A stretch of DNA of 64,000 nt from Drosophila miranda (GCF_003369915.1 NW_022881652.1:310001-374000), one strand, 5' to 3'; counted from the first letter of the stretch, positions 10,211-21,860 are shown. The notes: generated from the letters alone by a model not told the origin. Numbers and translations: made by a program.

Positions 10211-11345
10211 AATAAACGAGGGGGAACGTTGTGAGTTGCTGCGTGCACCGCAACTCTACAGTTATACCCGATACTAAGTCAGTATGGCTCTCCTGCGGCA
10301 GACGCCGCTAATATTGAACCACACGACAAAGAGTGCGTGCGAGAGAGACAGAAAATCAGTCTGAGCGTGACGTCGGGCGCTGCGTAGCCAGTGCAAATTG
10401 ATTTCTTGCTTTTGGCTACAAAAATGATCCGATCTGATCCAGATTCAGCAATCTGATAGATATAGTCATTATCTATGATTCTGCGTTTTTAGTTTTCTCG
10501 AATGTGCAATATTGTGGATGCAACAGATGTTCGTTCTTTGTGAGGGCGGAAGGGGGTGGGGCGAAATTCTGAGATATACGTTTTATAGTGAGATCTAACA
10601 GAAGTGCGGATACCAAATTTGGTTACTCTAGCCTTAATAGTCTCTGAGATTTGTGGATGCCCCAGATTTTCGTCCTTTGCGGGGGCGGAAGGGGGTGTGG
10701 CGAAATTTGGACACGAAACGGTCAAGATCAGATATCACAGGAGTGTGGATACCAAATTTGGTTGCTCTGGCTCTTATAGGTTTTGAGATCCTTGAACTCA
10801 TATTTTGCAATTGGCAAAGCCGACCATGAAACCTGTGTGTTAGAGAGAGACAGAGCGAGAAAGAATGAAATTGTTTTCTTGATTCTGGCTATAATATTTA
10901 TACGATCTGGTTGAGATTTCACACTCTAGAACATATAGTCATCCTCTACGATTCTGCATTTTTGGTTTTATCGTATCTTTAAAAATGTGGATGCCACAGA
11001 TTTTCGTCCTTTGTGGGGGCGGAAGTGGGCGGGGCAAAGTTTTGAAATATTTTTGTAGCAGTGACATATCACAGATGTCCGGATCCAAAACATCGTTGCT
11101 CTAGCTCTTATAGTCTTTGAGCACTAGGCGCTGAAGGGGACGGACGGACGGACGGACGGACGGACGGACGGACGGACGGACGGACAGACGGACAGACAGA
11201 CAGGGCTCAATCGACTCGGCTATTGATGCTGATCAAGAATATATATACTTTATGGGGTCAGAAACGATTCCTTCTGGACGTTACACACATCCACTTTTAC
11301 CACAAATCTAATATACCCCAATACTCATTTTGAGTATCGGGTATA
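10211..11345 (-). mobile_element. INE-1/DINE-1-like nonautonomous Helitron relative #1
   Basis: About 1.13 kb without coding capacity. The right end has the hallmarks of the INE-1/DINE-1 group: a GGAC microsatellite (about 11139-11186), then ATCGACTCGGCTATTGATGC, AGAATATATATACTTTATGG, and a terminal hairpin formed by ATACCC...TGAGTATCGGGTAT (about 11312-11345). Internal copies of GGGGGCGGAAG recur. Two GA-rich motifs, GAGAGAGACAG at 10341 and 10843, are of the kind bound by the MSL complex. Its empty site is seen at about 55315 (and inverted near 50145), and the element adds no obvious target duplication, as expected for Helitrons. Assignment rests on remembered end sequences, not a search. 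Confidence 0.7.
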
Positions 11346-11546
11346 GAAAGAGACAAGCACTTGCAGAAATAACAATACAGATAAGTAGTAGACTGGAGTG
11401 AAGACGACGGAAAAACAGGTAATAAAAGAGATACTACACTGGAACAAAGACGAGACAAAACAGGTACAATTGATTTACGTTTACAATATTACAATAAACA
11501 TAACAATTTAAAATAATGTCTATATCTTTTTTTTCTATAATTACAG
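11346..11546 (-). repeat. Block T copy 2 (remainder after INE-1 insertion)
   Basis: Continues block T immediately after the insertion (AAAGAGACAAGCACTTGCAG) to the polypyrimidine ATAATTACAG that precedes block S. Confidence 0.6.
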
Positions 11547-12120
11547 GGAAGACAAGAAACAGCGGAGCATCGGCCGGCATAGCAAAACACAATGCTTGTA
11601 AAGACATTGCGTTGCATACCGGCCGACCCCGTCGTCCCCCCTGGTCGTCGAAATTGGCGTCATCCGAAGTCGTCAGAAGTAGGTGCAATTAGCACCTCGT
11701 CGTCGTCGTTGTGGCTGTGGCTGCCCTCTTGGAGAACCAGTGGCACTGGTCCGGCCACCAGCTGGGAGCCAGGAGTAGACGGCACACATATTACTGTGGC
11801 GACACGGGTCCGGCCGCCAAAGTGAAATGGATGTGAGTGTGTGTGTGCGTCGGCAATTGTGGCCCTAATGTAGAGCGAGTGGCACTGGTCCGGCCACCAG
11901 CTGGGAGCCAGGAGTAGATGGCACACATTTTACTGTGGCGACACGGGTCCGGCCGCCAAAGTGAAATGGATGTGAGTGTGTGTGTGCGTCGGCAATTGTG
12001 GCCCTAATGTAGAGCGAGTGGCACTGGTCCGGCCACCAGCTGTGGGCAATGGCGGACAACGACACACCTACTCGAACGGCACAGGTCCGGCCGCCCAAGT
12101 GTAATGGAATTTTGTGTGTG
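11547..12120 (-). repeat. Block S copy 2, left part, interrupted by R1-like element
   Basis: Nearly identical to 5220-5785: the same three 139-bp modules, then GTAATGG, where the R1-like element's poly(A) tract begins. The missing part resumes at about 16998. Confidence 0.65.
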
Positions 12121-12196
12121 TTTTTTTTTTTTTTTTTTTTTTTTTTTTATTGGGAAAACAATTTATATTTATAAAATAACAATTATGGCTGGGAAG

Positions 12197-12197
<1 letters not shown>

Positions 12198-12244
<47 letters not shown>
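12198..12244 (+). repeat. Uninterrupted run of 47 G
   Basis: A pure G tract (C tract in the R1-like element's sense strand) directly after the ORF2 end and before the poly(A) tail. Such a length is unusual, could form G-quadruplex structures, and its exact length is uncertain in any sequencing method. Confidence 0.8.
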
Positions 12245-12245
<1 letters not shown>

Positions 12246-14662
12246 CGGTGAGGGTGTCCACACTCACTTCTGCAAGCGTCTCCCCTAGCCTCGTTCGTTC
12301 TTGCGAGAAGCGGGGGCATACAAAGAAGACGTGCTCTGCATCCTCGTCGACTCCAGGCCCGCAGCAGCTGCAATACGGGTCGTCAGCATGCCTAAAGCGA
12401 TGCAGGTACTGCTTGAAGCAGCCATGCCCCAGGCCCAGTCAGCAGTTGGCCCAAATAATGGTCCATTTGGCCGTGCCTTCTTCGCAGCCATGGGCTAAGC
12501 TGGGGAAGGAGACGTCTGGTCCACCTCCCTTTTGCCGCTTGGTCCCAGCGCCGTTGCCACTGGGCTATAGTGCGCTCTCGCCGCTCGCTGGCTACCTCCA
12601 CTCCGCTCTGCCGCTCAGCTGCCAGGAGATCCAGTGGGACCATGCCTGCCACAATAAGTGCGGCGTCTTCAGACACCGTCCGGAAGCAGCATGTAACCCT
12701 CAGGGCACAGCGTCGGTATGCGCTTCTGCAGTCTCTGCTGTATGTGGAAACCATCATTGCTGGTGCCCACACTGCTGATCCATATAAGATTATGGAGGTG
12801 ACCACCCCAGCGATGAGCTGCCTGCTACGCTGCCGTGGTCCCCCTGTATTGGCCATCATCCTGCTTATGGCCGCCGTTGCTGCAGTCGCTTTTGCGCTGG
12901 CGTATTCCAGGTGGGCCTTGAAGTTCAGCCTCTGGTCCATCATTACCCCTAGGTACTTTAGCGCAGGCTTGGTCCTGATGATCGTGCTACCGACTCTCAC
13001 GCATGCCTGCTCGACCTTTTTTCTGCTGCTCATTAGCACAGCCTCCGTCTTCTTCTCCGCCAATGCTAGCCCGTTGGCTGCGAGCCAGGCAACTATCATC
13101 CCGACTGCTACGTTGGTTTTCTCCTCTACGTCTCTTACGTGTTTCGACACTGTCACCAGTGCTATGTCGTCGGCGAAGCCCACCAGGGTGCACCCTTCCG
13201 GTAATGTAAGCCGCAGGATATCGTCATAAATCACGTTCCACAGTATCGGCCCTAGGACCGAGCCCTGTGGGACGCCTCCGGTGATTTGGTGATGTTCTGC
13301 TCCTTCTTCCGTGTCGTAGATCAGGACGCGGTCCGTGAAATAGCTTCGCAGAGTCCGTGTGATTTGCTCAGATATACCCCTCCTGGTCAGGGCCTCTAGG
13401 ATGCTCTTCCAGCTGGCAGAGTTGAAGGCGTTTCGTACGTCTAGTGTACATACTAGACAGTACTTTTTGTCGCCTCCAGCCCATCGCGTTCCTGCCATGG
13501 CTTCCCTGCCAAGGTTTGTCACCATCTCGATGGCGTCAGTGGTGCTCCTCTGCTTGCGGAACCCGAATTGGAGGTCGGAAAGTCCGCGACGCTCAGCCAG
13601 TTCCGCCTCCAGTTGGTTACATACCATCCTCTCGAAAATCTTGCCCATGGTATCCAGCATGCACAGCGGCCGGTATGACGATGGGTCGTTGAGCTCTTTG
13701 CCTGGCTTGGGTATCAGAACCAGCCTTTGCCGTTTCCATGCTCGTGGGACTGTCCGCTCCGCTAGGCACTGGGTGTACATTGTGGCGAATGCTTCCGGAT
13801 GGGCTCTAGTTATGTATTTTAGTGCTGCATTAGGGACTCCATCTGGACCTGCCGCTTTCCCGATCTTCAGCTTACCCGTGGCCTCCAGTACTTCTCTGGC
13901 AGTGATGATGGTGGTGGTGTCCCTCAGGCTAGCTCCTTCTACCCTAGCTTCCTCTTGTAAGGGTGGTTGTCTAGGGAATAGGGTGCCGACTATCTCTCTC
14001 ATATGCACCGGATCCTTGGGCATAGGCTGTCTGTTTAATCTCCCCATGACTAGTTTGTATGCTCCACCAAAAGTTTCCGCATCGGCCGCATCGCAGAGCT
14101 CCTTGAAGCATTTGAGTTTGCTGCTTCTGATGGCCTCCTTCAGCTCTTTTCTTTTGGCCTTGAATGCCGCGCCATTTCTGCCAAATTGGGCGGAGCCTCT
14201 TGCTCGCTGGTAGGCACGCCGAGCTGCGCAGCACTCCCTCCTGGCCTTGGCAATGTGCTCATTCCACCACGGTACTGGCCGGTGCCTGCTTCCTCCGATC
14301 TTTCTTTTTTTTCATGGCTGCATCACAGGCCGCTTTGACGGTCCTGTAAACGGCAAGCGCAGATGCTTCAGCATCCCCGGCGGCTAGGTTTTCTGCTGCC
14401 GAGAGGAGCGCGGCTCTGCTCAGGCTTTCCTCCTTGTACCCGGCCTGGAGCGCCCGCTGTATCCTTGTTGTGTTCCTGGGTGCAAAGGTTTCCGTCATTA
14501 CGGCTAAGTGGTCGCTATGGGTGTAAGCACTCAGCACTTGCCACTTCGCGTGGCGTGCGAGCTCTGGGCTTGCAAAGGTGAGGTCTATAATAGACTCCCG
14601 CCCTGCTTTGCTGAACGTTGGTGTGGTTCCTGTGTTGAGGAGACAAAACTGGTTGATGGTTA
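12245..14662 (-). pseudogene. R1-like ORF2 (EN C-terminus, RT, C-terminal zinc finger), frameshifted
   Basis: In order on the minus strand: the EN C-terminal part (TFSKAGRESIIDLTFASPEL, about 14620) and PVPWWNEH near 14280. RT follows in one open frame from about 14290 to 12392, with LIPKPGKELNDPSSYRPLCM, QFGFRKQRSTTDAIE, LDVRNAFNSASW (motif A), GGVPQGSVLGPILWN (motif B) and FADDIAL (motif C, FADD instead of the commoner YADD). After a frameshift near 12425 comes the R1/LOA-type finger DPYCSCCGPGVDEDAEHVFF with its later Cys. Another frameshift lies in an A8 run near 14310. The EN catalytic middle (GDFNAW region) is missing. The enzyme would nick and reverse-transcribe at the target; this copy is dead. 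Confidence 0.82.
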
Positions 14663-14961
14663 AGCTCCTGCAGCTCAACCTAAACCACTGCCGAGCTGCT
14701 CAGGATCTGTTGGCGCAAACAGTCCTGGAGCAGAAGATCGACATAGCGCTACTCAGCGAGCCGTACGGCAAAAAACACGAAGGAGTCTGGCAGCAAAGCT
14801 CAGACGGAGGAGCAGCAATCTGGAGCTGTGGCCCACAACCAGGCCAGCTTACCCACAGAGCATCCAGAGTGGGATATGTGAGAGCTAAGCACAGCGGCAC
14901 TTTTGTCTACAGCTGCTACATAGCACCAAGGTTCACGCAGCAGGAGTATGAGGCGATCATC
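14656..14961 (+). pseudogene. Inverted N-terminal EN segment of the R1-like element
   Basis: The plus strand encodes the start of an AP-endonuclease-like domain (MVKLLQLNLNHCRAAQDLL, then LLSEPYG, then FVYSCYIAPRF), the normal beginning of an R1/LOA ORF2. It is opposite in orientation to the Gag, the rest of EN and the RT that flank it. The segment is about 306 bp. At its left end it meets the EN C-terminus; at its right end it breaks into antisense gag. This is an internal inversion combined with loss of the EN centre. Confidence 0.8.
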
Positions 14962-16460
14962 AGCTCAGGGCAGCTGCGGCTGAGGGCCGAGTGGGCTGCT
15001 GAGCGGACGTCTCCTGGCTTGCCAGCGCATAGTATGCACATTGGCGGGTTGTTGCACTGGTTGTGCTTGTGCCCCTCCCCACCACATTTGTAGCATGCAT
15101 TGCTTGACACAGGCCGCTTGGATCTGCACCTGGCTGCAGTGTGTCCATTGGCCATGCACTTGAAGCAGCGGGTTGGCGCAATCCGTTGCCGCACGCGGCA
15201 GACAACCCAGCCGATTCGAATTTTTCCGAGCTCCAGGAGCTTCTTTGCGAGTGCGGGCTGAAGGTTCAGCGTAGCTACCTGCGTTGCGCCATATGCTTTC
15301 CGCATGTACGGCACTGCTCCTTGTGTTAAGTCGCCGTCGATCGCTGCAGCTATGGCCTCACATACCTCGTCGCCTGTCGTGAGCTCGTCTATGTTGAGTA
15401 CCTCAACCGCGACTGTCTCTGCAGCTCCTGGGTGGCGGGGTCTGAGGATTGTTGCATCCTTAGAAGCAGCTGGCCCGAGGCTGTCTTCCTGATGCCCTGA
15501 ACCTTGTTTTTGAGGCTCTGGAGCGTTGGTGCTGCCTTCACCAGTTTGAGGATATCGGCGTATGATGCCTCCTCGGTGCATTTGACCAGCACTGCGTCTG
15601 GTCGGCCTTTCTGCTTGCGTTTCGCACGCCTGCCTCTCACCTCACTCCACTTCTGTGTAGGGTTGGTGTCTTCCGCCTTGCCGCACTGCATCTTGGTTTC
15701 CTCTTGTCGAGTGGCGTCAGCTTGGTGTCCTTGCCTGGGCCTTCCACGCGCGCTCTACTCCTCAGTTCGGGGTTTTGCTTCGCTCTTGTGAGCTCCTGAT
15801 GCCGTTTGCGTCGCCTTAGTCGCACTGGGCTTGGTCATCCTGGGTAGGGGGCCAGTTGGGCCTGCAGTGTGATCATGGCACTGGCATCCTCCTGGCGCTG
15901 CCCTTTTATCCTCTGGCGCCTGCAGATGGGATTTGACTTCCACTTGCAACTCCTTCATGCGTGCTACCATCTTCTTGATGGCCATGTTGATTGACCTCTG
16001 GCCCTTCTCGTTCATCTGGTAGAGTAGGTCGTCCAGGATTGCGCCAATCTCGTCTATGTCCTGTAAGCAGCTCCTGCTTCGCTTGGGGGGGGTTGTAGGG
16101 GGGTGTAGGGGGATGGTGTAGGGGGATGGTGTAGGGGGGTCCCTCGGCCTCTTCAGAGTATCAGTGCCCTTGCCGCCGTCCTGCGTGGCCCCACTGGCAA
16201 AGCTGTGCAACGAGCTCTGCTTCATTGGCGGTGTTAAAGCTGCTTGTGGCGGTGTTCGGGCCACCTTTGAGGCTTTTTGGAAAGCCATTGCTCCTTGGCT
16301 TGTAGCGAATTTTGCTTCGTCGGCCAAGTGTGCCACCGGCGAAGCAGGATTCGGGGGAACATCTCTCAGGGCCTCCAGGGTCCGCGCCCCGGCCACGGGA
16401 TTCCTCCACGCGTGTGAATTTGGGATGGAACTTATGCGTAGGTGTATGTGAGGTTTGCAA
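14962..16460 (-). pseudogene. R1-like Gag (ORF1) with three CCHC-type knuckles, frameshifted
   Basis: A start codon near 16460 (MQTSHTPTHKFHPKF) leads into a basic, Pro-rich N-terminus, a segment with LYQMNEKGQRSINMAIKKMV (about 16020-15950), a Lys/Arg-rich part, and a conserved core with VLNIDELTTGDEVCEAI. Knuckles follow: CFKCMANGHTAARC, CYKCGGEGHKHNQC and a Cys-rich third. The sequence crosses at least three frames (breaks near 16390-16160, 15700 and 15570), and the C-terminus is cut by the inverted EN segment. As an ORF1 protein it would coat the element RNA. Confidence 0.78.
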
Positions 16461-16998
16461 GTGATCCCGCCTAGGAGTTAGGCAGTACCTTCCCTCAGGT
16501 GCGGTCGCTGACAGAAGCTAGCTGCTGTGGGCGCAGTTATCTTCCGCAGCGGTCTCTGTCGAGGGCTGGATGCTTTGGCACCTAGTGCCCCTTCACCGCA
16601 CTGCAGTCGATCAGCTGGTTAGTGGCCTGCACTATCCAGCCCTGGTACCCCAGTCGATCAGCTGCGAGGCCTGGAGTGAAGAAGAAGAACGGGAGAACCG
16701 GCCCAAAGGAGAGAAAGGATGAAAAAAGGTGGGAATCTCCAAGTGACGAGTGAAAAGCGCCGTCCAAAGCACTCACGGTGGGCCCCAGCGCCCCTGCCCT
16801 CTTTGGGTGACCGTGGAAGTGCAACGCGCAGCCCGGATCAGAAGCCAGTCGGGGTGAGACTCGATCCTCCCAGGTGAGCACGCGGTGTCAGCAAGAGCTT
16901 GAGCTAATTTCGGGTATTTTTTTCCAGGTATCTTTCGCAATTTGTCTGTGTCTTGCAGAGCAGCTGTTTGGCGCGTCCGCACTCGAAAAATTCGCGGG
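16461..16998 (-). other. R1-like element 5'UTR
   Basis: Noncoding sequence between the Gag start and the 5' junction, where block S resumes with GTGTGTGCGTCGGCAATTG at about 16998. No coding frame or recognisable promoter element could be assigned; the exact 5' end is approximate. Confidence 0.5.
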
Positions 16999-17110
16999 TG
17001 TGTGCGTCGGCAATTGTGGCCCTAATGTAGAGCGAGTGGCACTGGTCCGGCCACCAGCTGTGGGCAATGGCGAACAACGACACACAATGCAGTGGCAGAG
17101 ATGTGTCCAA
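16999..17110 (-). repeat. Block S copy 2, right remainder
   Basis: One module fragment (CGGCAATTGTGGCCC through TGTGGGCAATGGCG) joined directly to the gag downstream sequence ATGCAGTGGCAGAG. The intervening S modules found in other copies are deleted. Confidence 0.6.
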
Positions 17111-19903
17111 TTAGTACACAGCGTTCCAGGATATCTGGTTGTCAAGATGGTACCTCATGTTGCGGGCGTAGGCCTTAATGTCATCCATGGAGTCGTCATC
17201 TGTCCACATCTCATCGTCATCATTTTCTTCATTCATTTCAGGATCCGTCTCTGGAATGGCGGCTGGCGTTGGCCCTAACGTTTTTTGTGGTGGCTGTGAT
17301 CGTGGTGGGGCAACCACTGTTGCTGCTGCCATTGTTGGTGGATTTTCCGATGTTTCTGGAACTGCTGGAGTTGCCGTCACTGCCTGGGATTGGATGAGCG
17401 AGGTGAGTAGTGACATCATCACTTCCAGCCTCTTTTCCAATCGCGTCATCCTCTGCGTATTCTCCAACAGTGCCTGGCTGCAGGATCCCTCGAAAGATTG
17501 GCGTTTCGGCTGCATCTTCTGCCGGGAGCGGTTGTTGGCAAACTGCTGCTGCTGCTGCTGTCGCTGTTGTTGTTCGCGCTGCGGCTGCTGTTGCAGCTGC
17601 TGTAGCTGCTGCTGTTGTGCCTGAGAACGGCTCAATGGCTGCTCTGGACGTCGTCGCCCAGTGCGTGGGCCAGAGGCAGCAGGCGTCTGTTTTTTTGTAT
17701 GTATTGGCTGCTGCTGCTTCTGCTTCTGCTGATGTTGTTGTTGTTGTCCTCTTCGTCGCCCAGGAGAGGAGACATTGAGTGGCGTCCATGCTGCCTGCTG
17801 CTGCTGCTGTCCGCGCCAGGGATTGGCTGGCGTTTGAGCTGGCTGTTGCTGCTGCTGCTGTCGGCGCCCTGGATGTGCTGGTGTTGTTTTTGCTGGTGGC
17901 TGCTGCTCTGGCAATGGCTGCAGAAGCGAGCTGCGCTTGCGACGCAACTCCTGCATGGCCACTCGGTGCGACAGAAGGCGGCCCCTTGCTGCCTTGAATG
18001 CCGGACATCCCTTGTAGGCGCTGATGTGGGCGCCCTGGCAATTGGCGCATTTAGGGGCGTCTGCCCTTGGCTTGGCACATGCCGTGGACGCGTGGGCACC
18101 CGCACACTTCATACAGACGAATGAACGCCTGCAGTAGGTGCGGGTGTGCCCAAAAGCCTGACATCTGTGGCACTGGGCTGGGTCCACCGGCTTGGCCTGC
18201 CTCTCAACGATCACCAACTGGTTGCCCAGCTGGGTTAATTGGAGGACATCGTGGTGGCTTTCATCCGGCTTGGGGGCTATCTCCAACTCGAACTGGTCGA
18301 GTGGCTGTCCATCGGATCTCGCTTTAATGGCTCTAATAAATTTAACTGAATAGCCCAGTTCGGCCATCTGATTTGTTATTAGTTGGGTGCTTGTGGAGTG
18401 GTGGAGCTCTCGCACGACGATCCGTAGCCCACGGTCACTCTTGTGCTAGTGTGTAGTGGCCAGTCATCGCATCGTTGCCGCCGCCATCGCCCAGGATTGC
18501 CATGATGGCATCCCTGGTAGCCATGTCGCGGGCCTGGATACGGACACCATTGCGGCTGATGAGCTTGGTGTGATAGCTACTGTTGCCCACCCTCGGGTCA
18601 TTCTGCAGCTTGTCCAGAATGGGCATAATGTCGGGACAGCTGGCAGAATGATGGGGGGGGAAATAATTGTCGTTGGTTGGTGCTGTCGCTGCAGCATCCG
18701 AATTTGTCTGGCATTGGGCATACTCAGGGAGGGCAGCTGGAGCAGCCCAACGCCGCCGCCGCTGCTGCTGCTGTGGGTTCCTGTGCCGCAACTACTAGTT
18801 GCATTTGCAGGTGAGTGAGATAGAGCTAGTGGAGCATTGGCAGTGGCAGGGCAGGGGCAGGGGCAGGGGCAGGGGCAGGGGCGGGGGCGGGGGCAGGGGC
18901 ATTTTGTGTAATTGTCCGCTGATGTTGTTGCTGGTTTGATTGTTGGTGATGATGGGGATGGTTTTGAATTTGGGGGATATGGGATTTGCTTGCCTGTTGG
19001 TTGGTACTTTCCCGGAGTCGTCGTTTGGCCGATGCATGATTGGCATCCAAATTGTCGTCGTCATCATCGTCATCAAACTCAACAACCATAACATCACTGT
19101 CATCATCGTCATCATCATCAACCTCGGCGCGGACGCGCTTCAGTGGCGAACGGGCCGCTGCAGCAGAGGTGGATGGGATATCATCGGTATTGGCTGTGTT
19201 TGTTGCCGTTGGCTGATGTTGTTGTTGTTGATGTGTTTGCTGCTGCTGCTGTTGTTCCTCTGGCGGCGGTGGTGGGGGGGGTCCACCTGTTAACATTGCT
19301 GTTAGCAGGCATCGTCGTCTGGCTGCCGACGTAATTGTAGTTGTCGTTTTTGTGTTTGATGTCGCTGTTTGTGTGCTGATGTATGTCATCATTGTATTTG
19401 TGGTTGTGGTTGTGGTATTGGCTGTGTGCATTGCATTTGGAACCGAGTTCGAACTCGCTCCCGAACGGGCACTCGAACACGAATCTTTTGTTGGCTGCTG
19501 TTCGTGCAGAGGCTGCTCGAGTGCCCTCTCGTACTGTCGCTGGTACGAGGTCGTTACCCACTCTCTCTTTGCGCCTTCTCTCGCTCCTTGCTGTTTCCGG
19601 CTCTCTCCACACGATGCATCGGCATACGGTGCATCGCAACGTGTCTGTGTGTGTTGGAGTGTGGGAAGCGGAATTATTGGCGCGCTTGGTACCGCTTGGT
19701 ACCGCTTGGCTTGGCTTGGCTTGACATTGCGGTGCTTTGGCTGACGCCGCTGCCGCTGCCGACGCCGCCAATGCCTCAAGCCGGCGACTACCGCTGCTGC
19801 TGCTGCTGCTGCTGGCGTTCCTGGGTATGGACCGCCTCCACCCAGTCGCCGATCTGGAACTGCTCCTGGCTGGTGAGATTGGGAATGGCCGCCCAGCTGT
19901 TGG
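17111..19903 (-). pseudogene. gag copy 2, HeT-A-like, 5'-truncated; C-terminal half open
   Basis: The C-terminal 434 codons (RELHHSTST to NAVY, 18415-17111) are a single open frame with all three knuckles, the Gln-rich region and the terminal helix. The N-terminal half has the acidic run with SDVMVVEF near 19060-19130, but its frames are broken. A 2-nt loss next to the shared TAG (18446-18448) changes the frame there, giving HYTLAQE then stop. The 5' end is cut at about 19903 and joins block T of the next unit. It differs from copy 1 by a substituted knuckle-to-Gln junction and extra TTG repeats. Confidence 0.75.
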
Positions 19904-20930
19904 GAAAAAGGGAAAAAGAGAGAGACACAAAATATTCGGCACTTTGACGGAGGGACTAAACTAAACCTCGAACACGTCTCGACTCCACAACGTTCACGAC
20001 ACGACTTTTCCTTTGGACAGAGACCCAGACTCGAGACCAATCCACGATCGGGGCAAAAGGCTCCAAAAGTACGAATTGTCAAGAGGGGGAGGGGGGACTC
20101 GTCAAGTGTGTGGAATAGTGTGTCAAGTGTGTGTGTGTGTGTGTGTGGTGTGAGTCAAGAAAGTAAAGTGGGGCCACGCTCAAAAGTATGCTGTCTCTTC
20201 CCTTTGTAATTCCCCCTAACTTAAAAATTTGATTTGCAATCCCCTGTGAGTTCGTCAACTTGATGTTTTGTTGGCTGTAATGCGGTGTGTGGTCTTCAGT
20301 CCCCTCTACTACCCTTGCCGCCTGCTGAGGGCAGACGACTAGGAATGTAGCATGTACATGTGGGCGGGCAGTTTATAGGGGGCGTAATTGTTTTATGCGA
20401 AGACTAGCATTTTTGGCTCAATTTAGGCCGTAGTGATGGTGGTGTGGCGGCAACTGATGCTGATTTGAAAGTCGATTTGAAACCGATAATCAATTGTCAG
20501 CACCGTTGCCGCCGAAGATTTTTATCACAGATTGTAATATTTTTGTAGTGGGGTGTCGGAGAACCGCACTAATTACGAAAATAACAATGGGGGGGGGGAG
20601 AAGGGGTTAAAGAAATGAGATCGAAAATTCAGAAAGTGCAGTGTTGCAACACGTAGTCAATTGAGGAATAGATAAAGAGAAAAGGTTAACAATGCAGGTG
20701 CTTTGCGTGGAAAATAAAAAAAAAGAGACAAGCACTTGCAGAAATAACAATACAGATAAGTAGTAGACTGGAGTGAAGACGACGGAAAAACAGGTAAAAC
20801 AGGTAATAAAAGAGATACTACACTGGAACAAAGACGAGACAAAACAGGTACAATTGATTTACGTTTACAATATTACAATAAACATAACAATTTAAAATAA
20901 TGTCTATATCTTTTTTTTCTATAATTACAG
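19904..20930 (-). repeat. Block T copy 3
   Basis: Homologous to 4218-5219, including the (GT)n tract near 20125 and a short G-run near 20589. It contains no INE-1 insertion and lacks the AGAGGAAATACACT insertion-site segment. It ends at ATAATTACAG. Confidence 0.6.
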
Positions 20931-21860
20931 GGAAGACAAGAAACAGCGGAGCATCGGCCGGCATAGCAAAACACAATGCTTGTAAAGACATTGCGTTGCA
21001 TACCAACCGACCCCGTCGTCCCCCCAGGTCGTCGAAATTGGCGTCATCCGAAGTCGTCAGAAGTAGGTGCAATTAGCACCTCGTCGTCGTCGTTGTGGCT
21101 GTGGCTGCCCTCTTGGAGAACCAGTGGCACTGGTCCGGCCACCAGCTGGGAGCCAGGAGTAGACGGCAACCATATTACTGTGGCGACACGGGTCCGGCCG
21201 CCAAAGTGAAATGGATGTGAGTGTGTGTGTGCGTCGGCAATTGTGGCCCTAATGTAGAGCGAGTGGCACTGGTCCGGCCACCAGCTGGGAGCCAGGAGTA
21301 GATGGCACACATTTTACTGTGGCGACACGGGTCCAGCCGCCAAAGTGAAATGGATGTGAGTGTGTGTGTGCGTCGGCAATTGTGGCCCTAATGTAGAGCG
21401 AGTGGCACTGGTCCGGCCACCAGCTGTGGGCAATGGCGGACAACGACACACATAACTCGAACGGCACAGGTCCGGCCGCCCAAGTGTAATGGATGTTTGT
21501 GTGTTTGTGTGTGTGTCTGAATGGCTGGCGGTAAGTATTTTGAGAGCCCTTTTTTTTCATATGTGTGGCTGATGGATTTTGTTCCTTTTCCAGGACCATA
21601 GGGCACTCTGAATGCCATGGCACTGGATACGGCCACCAACTAAGGACGATGGCGGACACGACACACATAACTCGAACGGCACAGGTCCGGCCGCCCAAGT
21701 GTAATGGATGTTTGTGTGTGTGTGTGTGTATTTCCATTCCAGGTACACATGGCACTCTGAATGCTTTGATGGCGGCAGCGTCCGTTGTTCATTTTTGTTG
21801 TGGCATGCGAGTGATATGCATTTGTCATTTAATCCAATGCAGTGGCAGAGATGTGTCCAA
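20931..21860 (-). repeat. Block S copy 3
   Basis: Tandem modules as in copy 1, with CATAACTCGAACGG variants and an added cassette (plus-strand GTAAGT...CCAG, 21531-21593). It is bounded on the right by the gag copy 3 stop. Confidence 0.65.
21531..21593 (+). other. 63-nt intron-like cassette, antisense to gag (copy in S3)
   Basis: A perfect GTAAGT donor, a T-rich tract (CCTTTTTTTTC, TTCCTTTTCCAG) and a length typical of fly short introns. The cassette is flanked by CTGGCG and GACCATAGGGCACTC. The same cassette occurs at 31582, 36304, 41778, 63645 and (inverted) 49427. Confidence 0.5.

Larger units (their letters stand above)
12121..16998 (-). mobile_element. R1-like (R1/LOA-group) non-LTR retrotransposon, nearly full length, rearranged
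   Basis: Minus-strand element of about 4.9 kb: 5'UTR, Gag with CCHC knuckles, EN/RT ORF2, short 3'UTR, AATAAA and a poly(A) tail (plus-strand T-run at about 12121-12149). It is inserted in block S, whose modules flank it on both sides (GTAATGGAA left; GTGTGTGCGTCGGCAATTG right). A target duplication cannot be called in the GT-rich site. It is not in 28S rDNA, so it is not a canonical R1 insertion. Defects: frameshifts in both ORFs, an inverted EN segment, and an abnormal C-run (G47 on the plus strand) in the 3' region. Confidence 0.8.

Noticed and set aside
11139-11186. Telomerase-type telomere repeat or origin
   Set aside because: The GGAC microsatellite is internal to an INE-1-like element, and no TTAGG-type array is present.
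13359-14213. 284-codon plus-strand ORF opposite the R1-like RT
   Set aside because: It is antisense to a well-supported RT frame with all motifs and has no recognisable domain.
12121-16998. rDNA with a canonical R1 insertion
   Set aside because: No 28S or other rRNA sequence flanks the element; block S modules lie on both sides.
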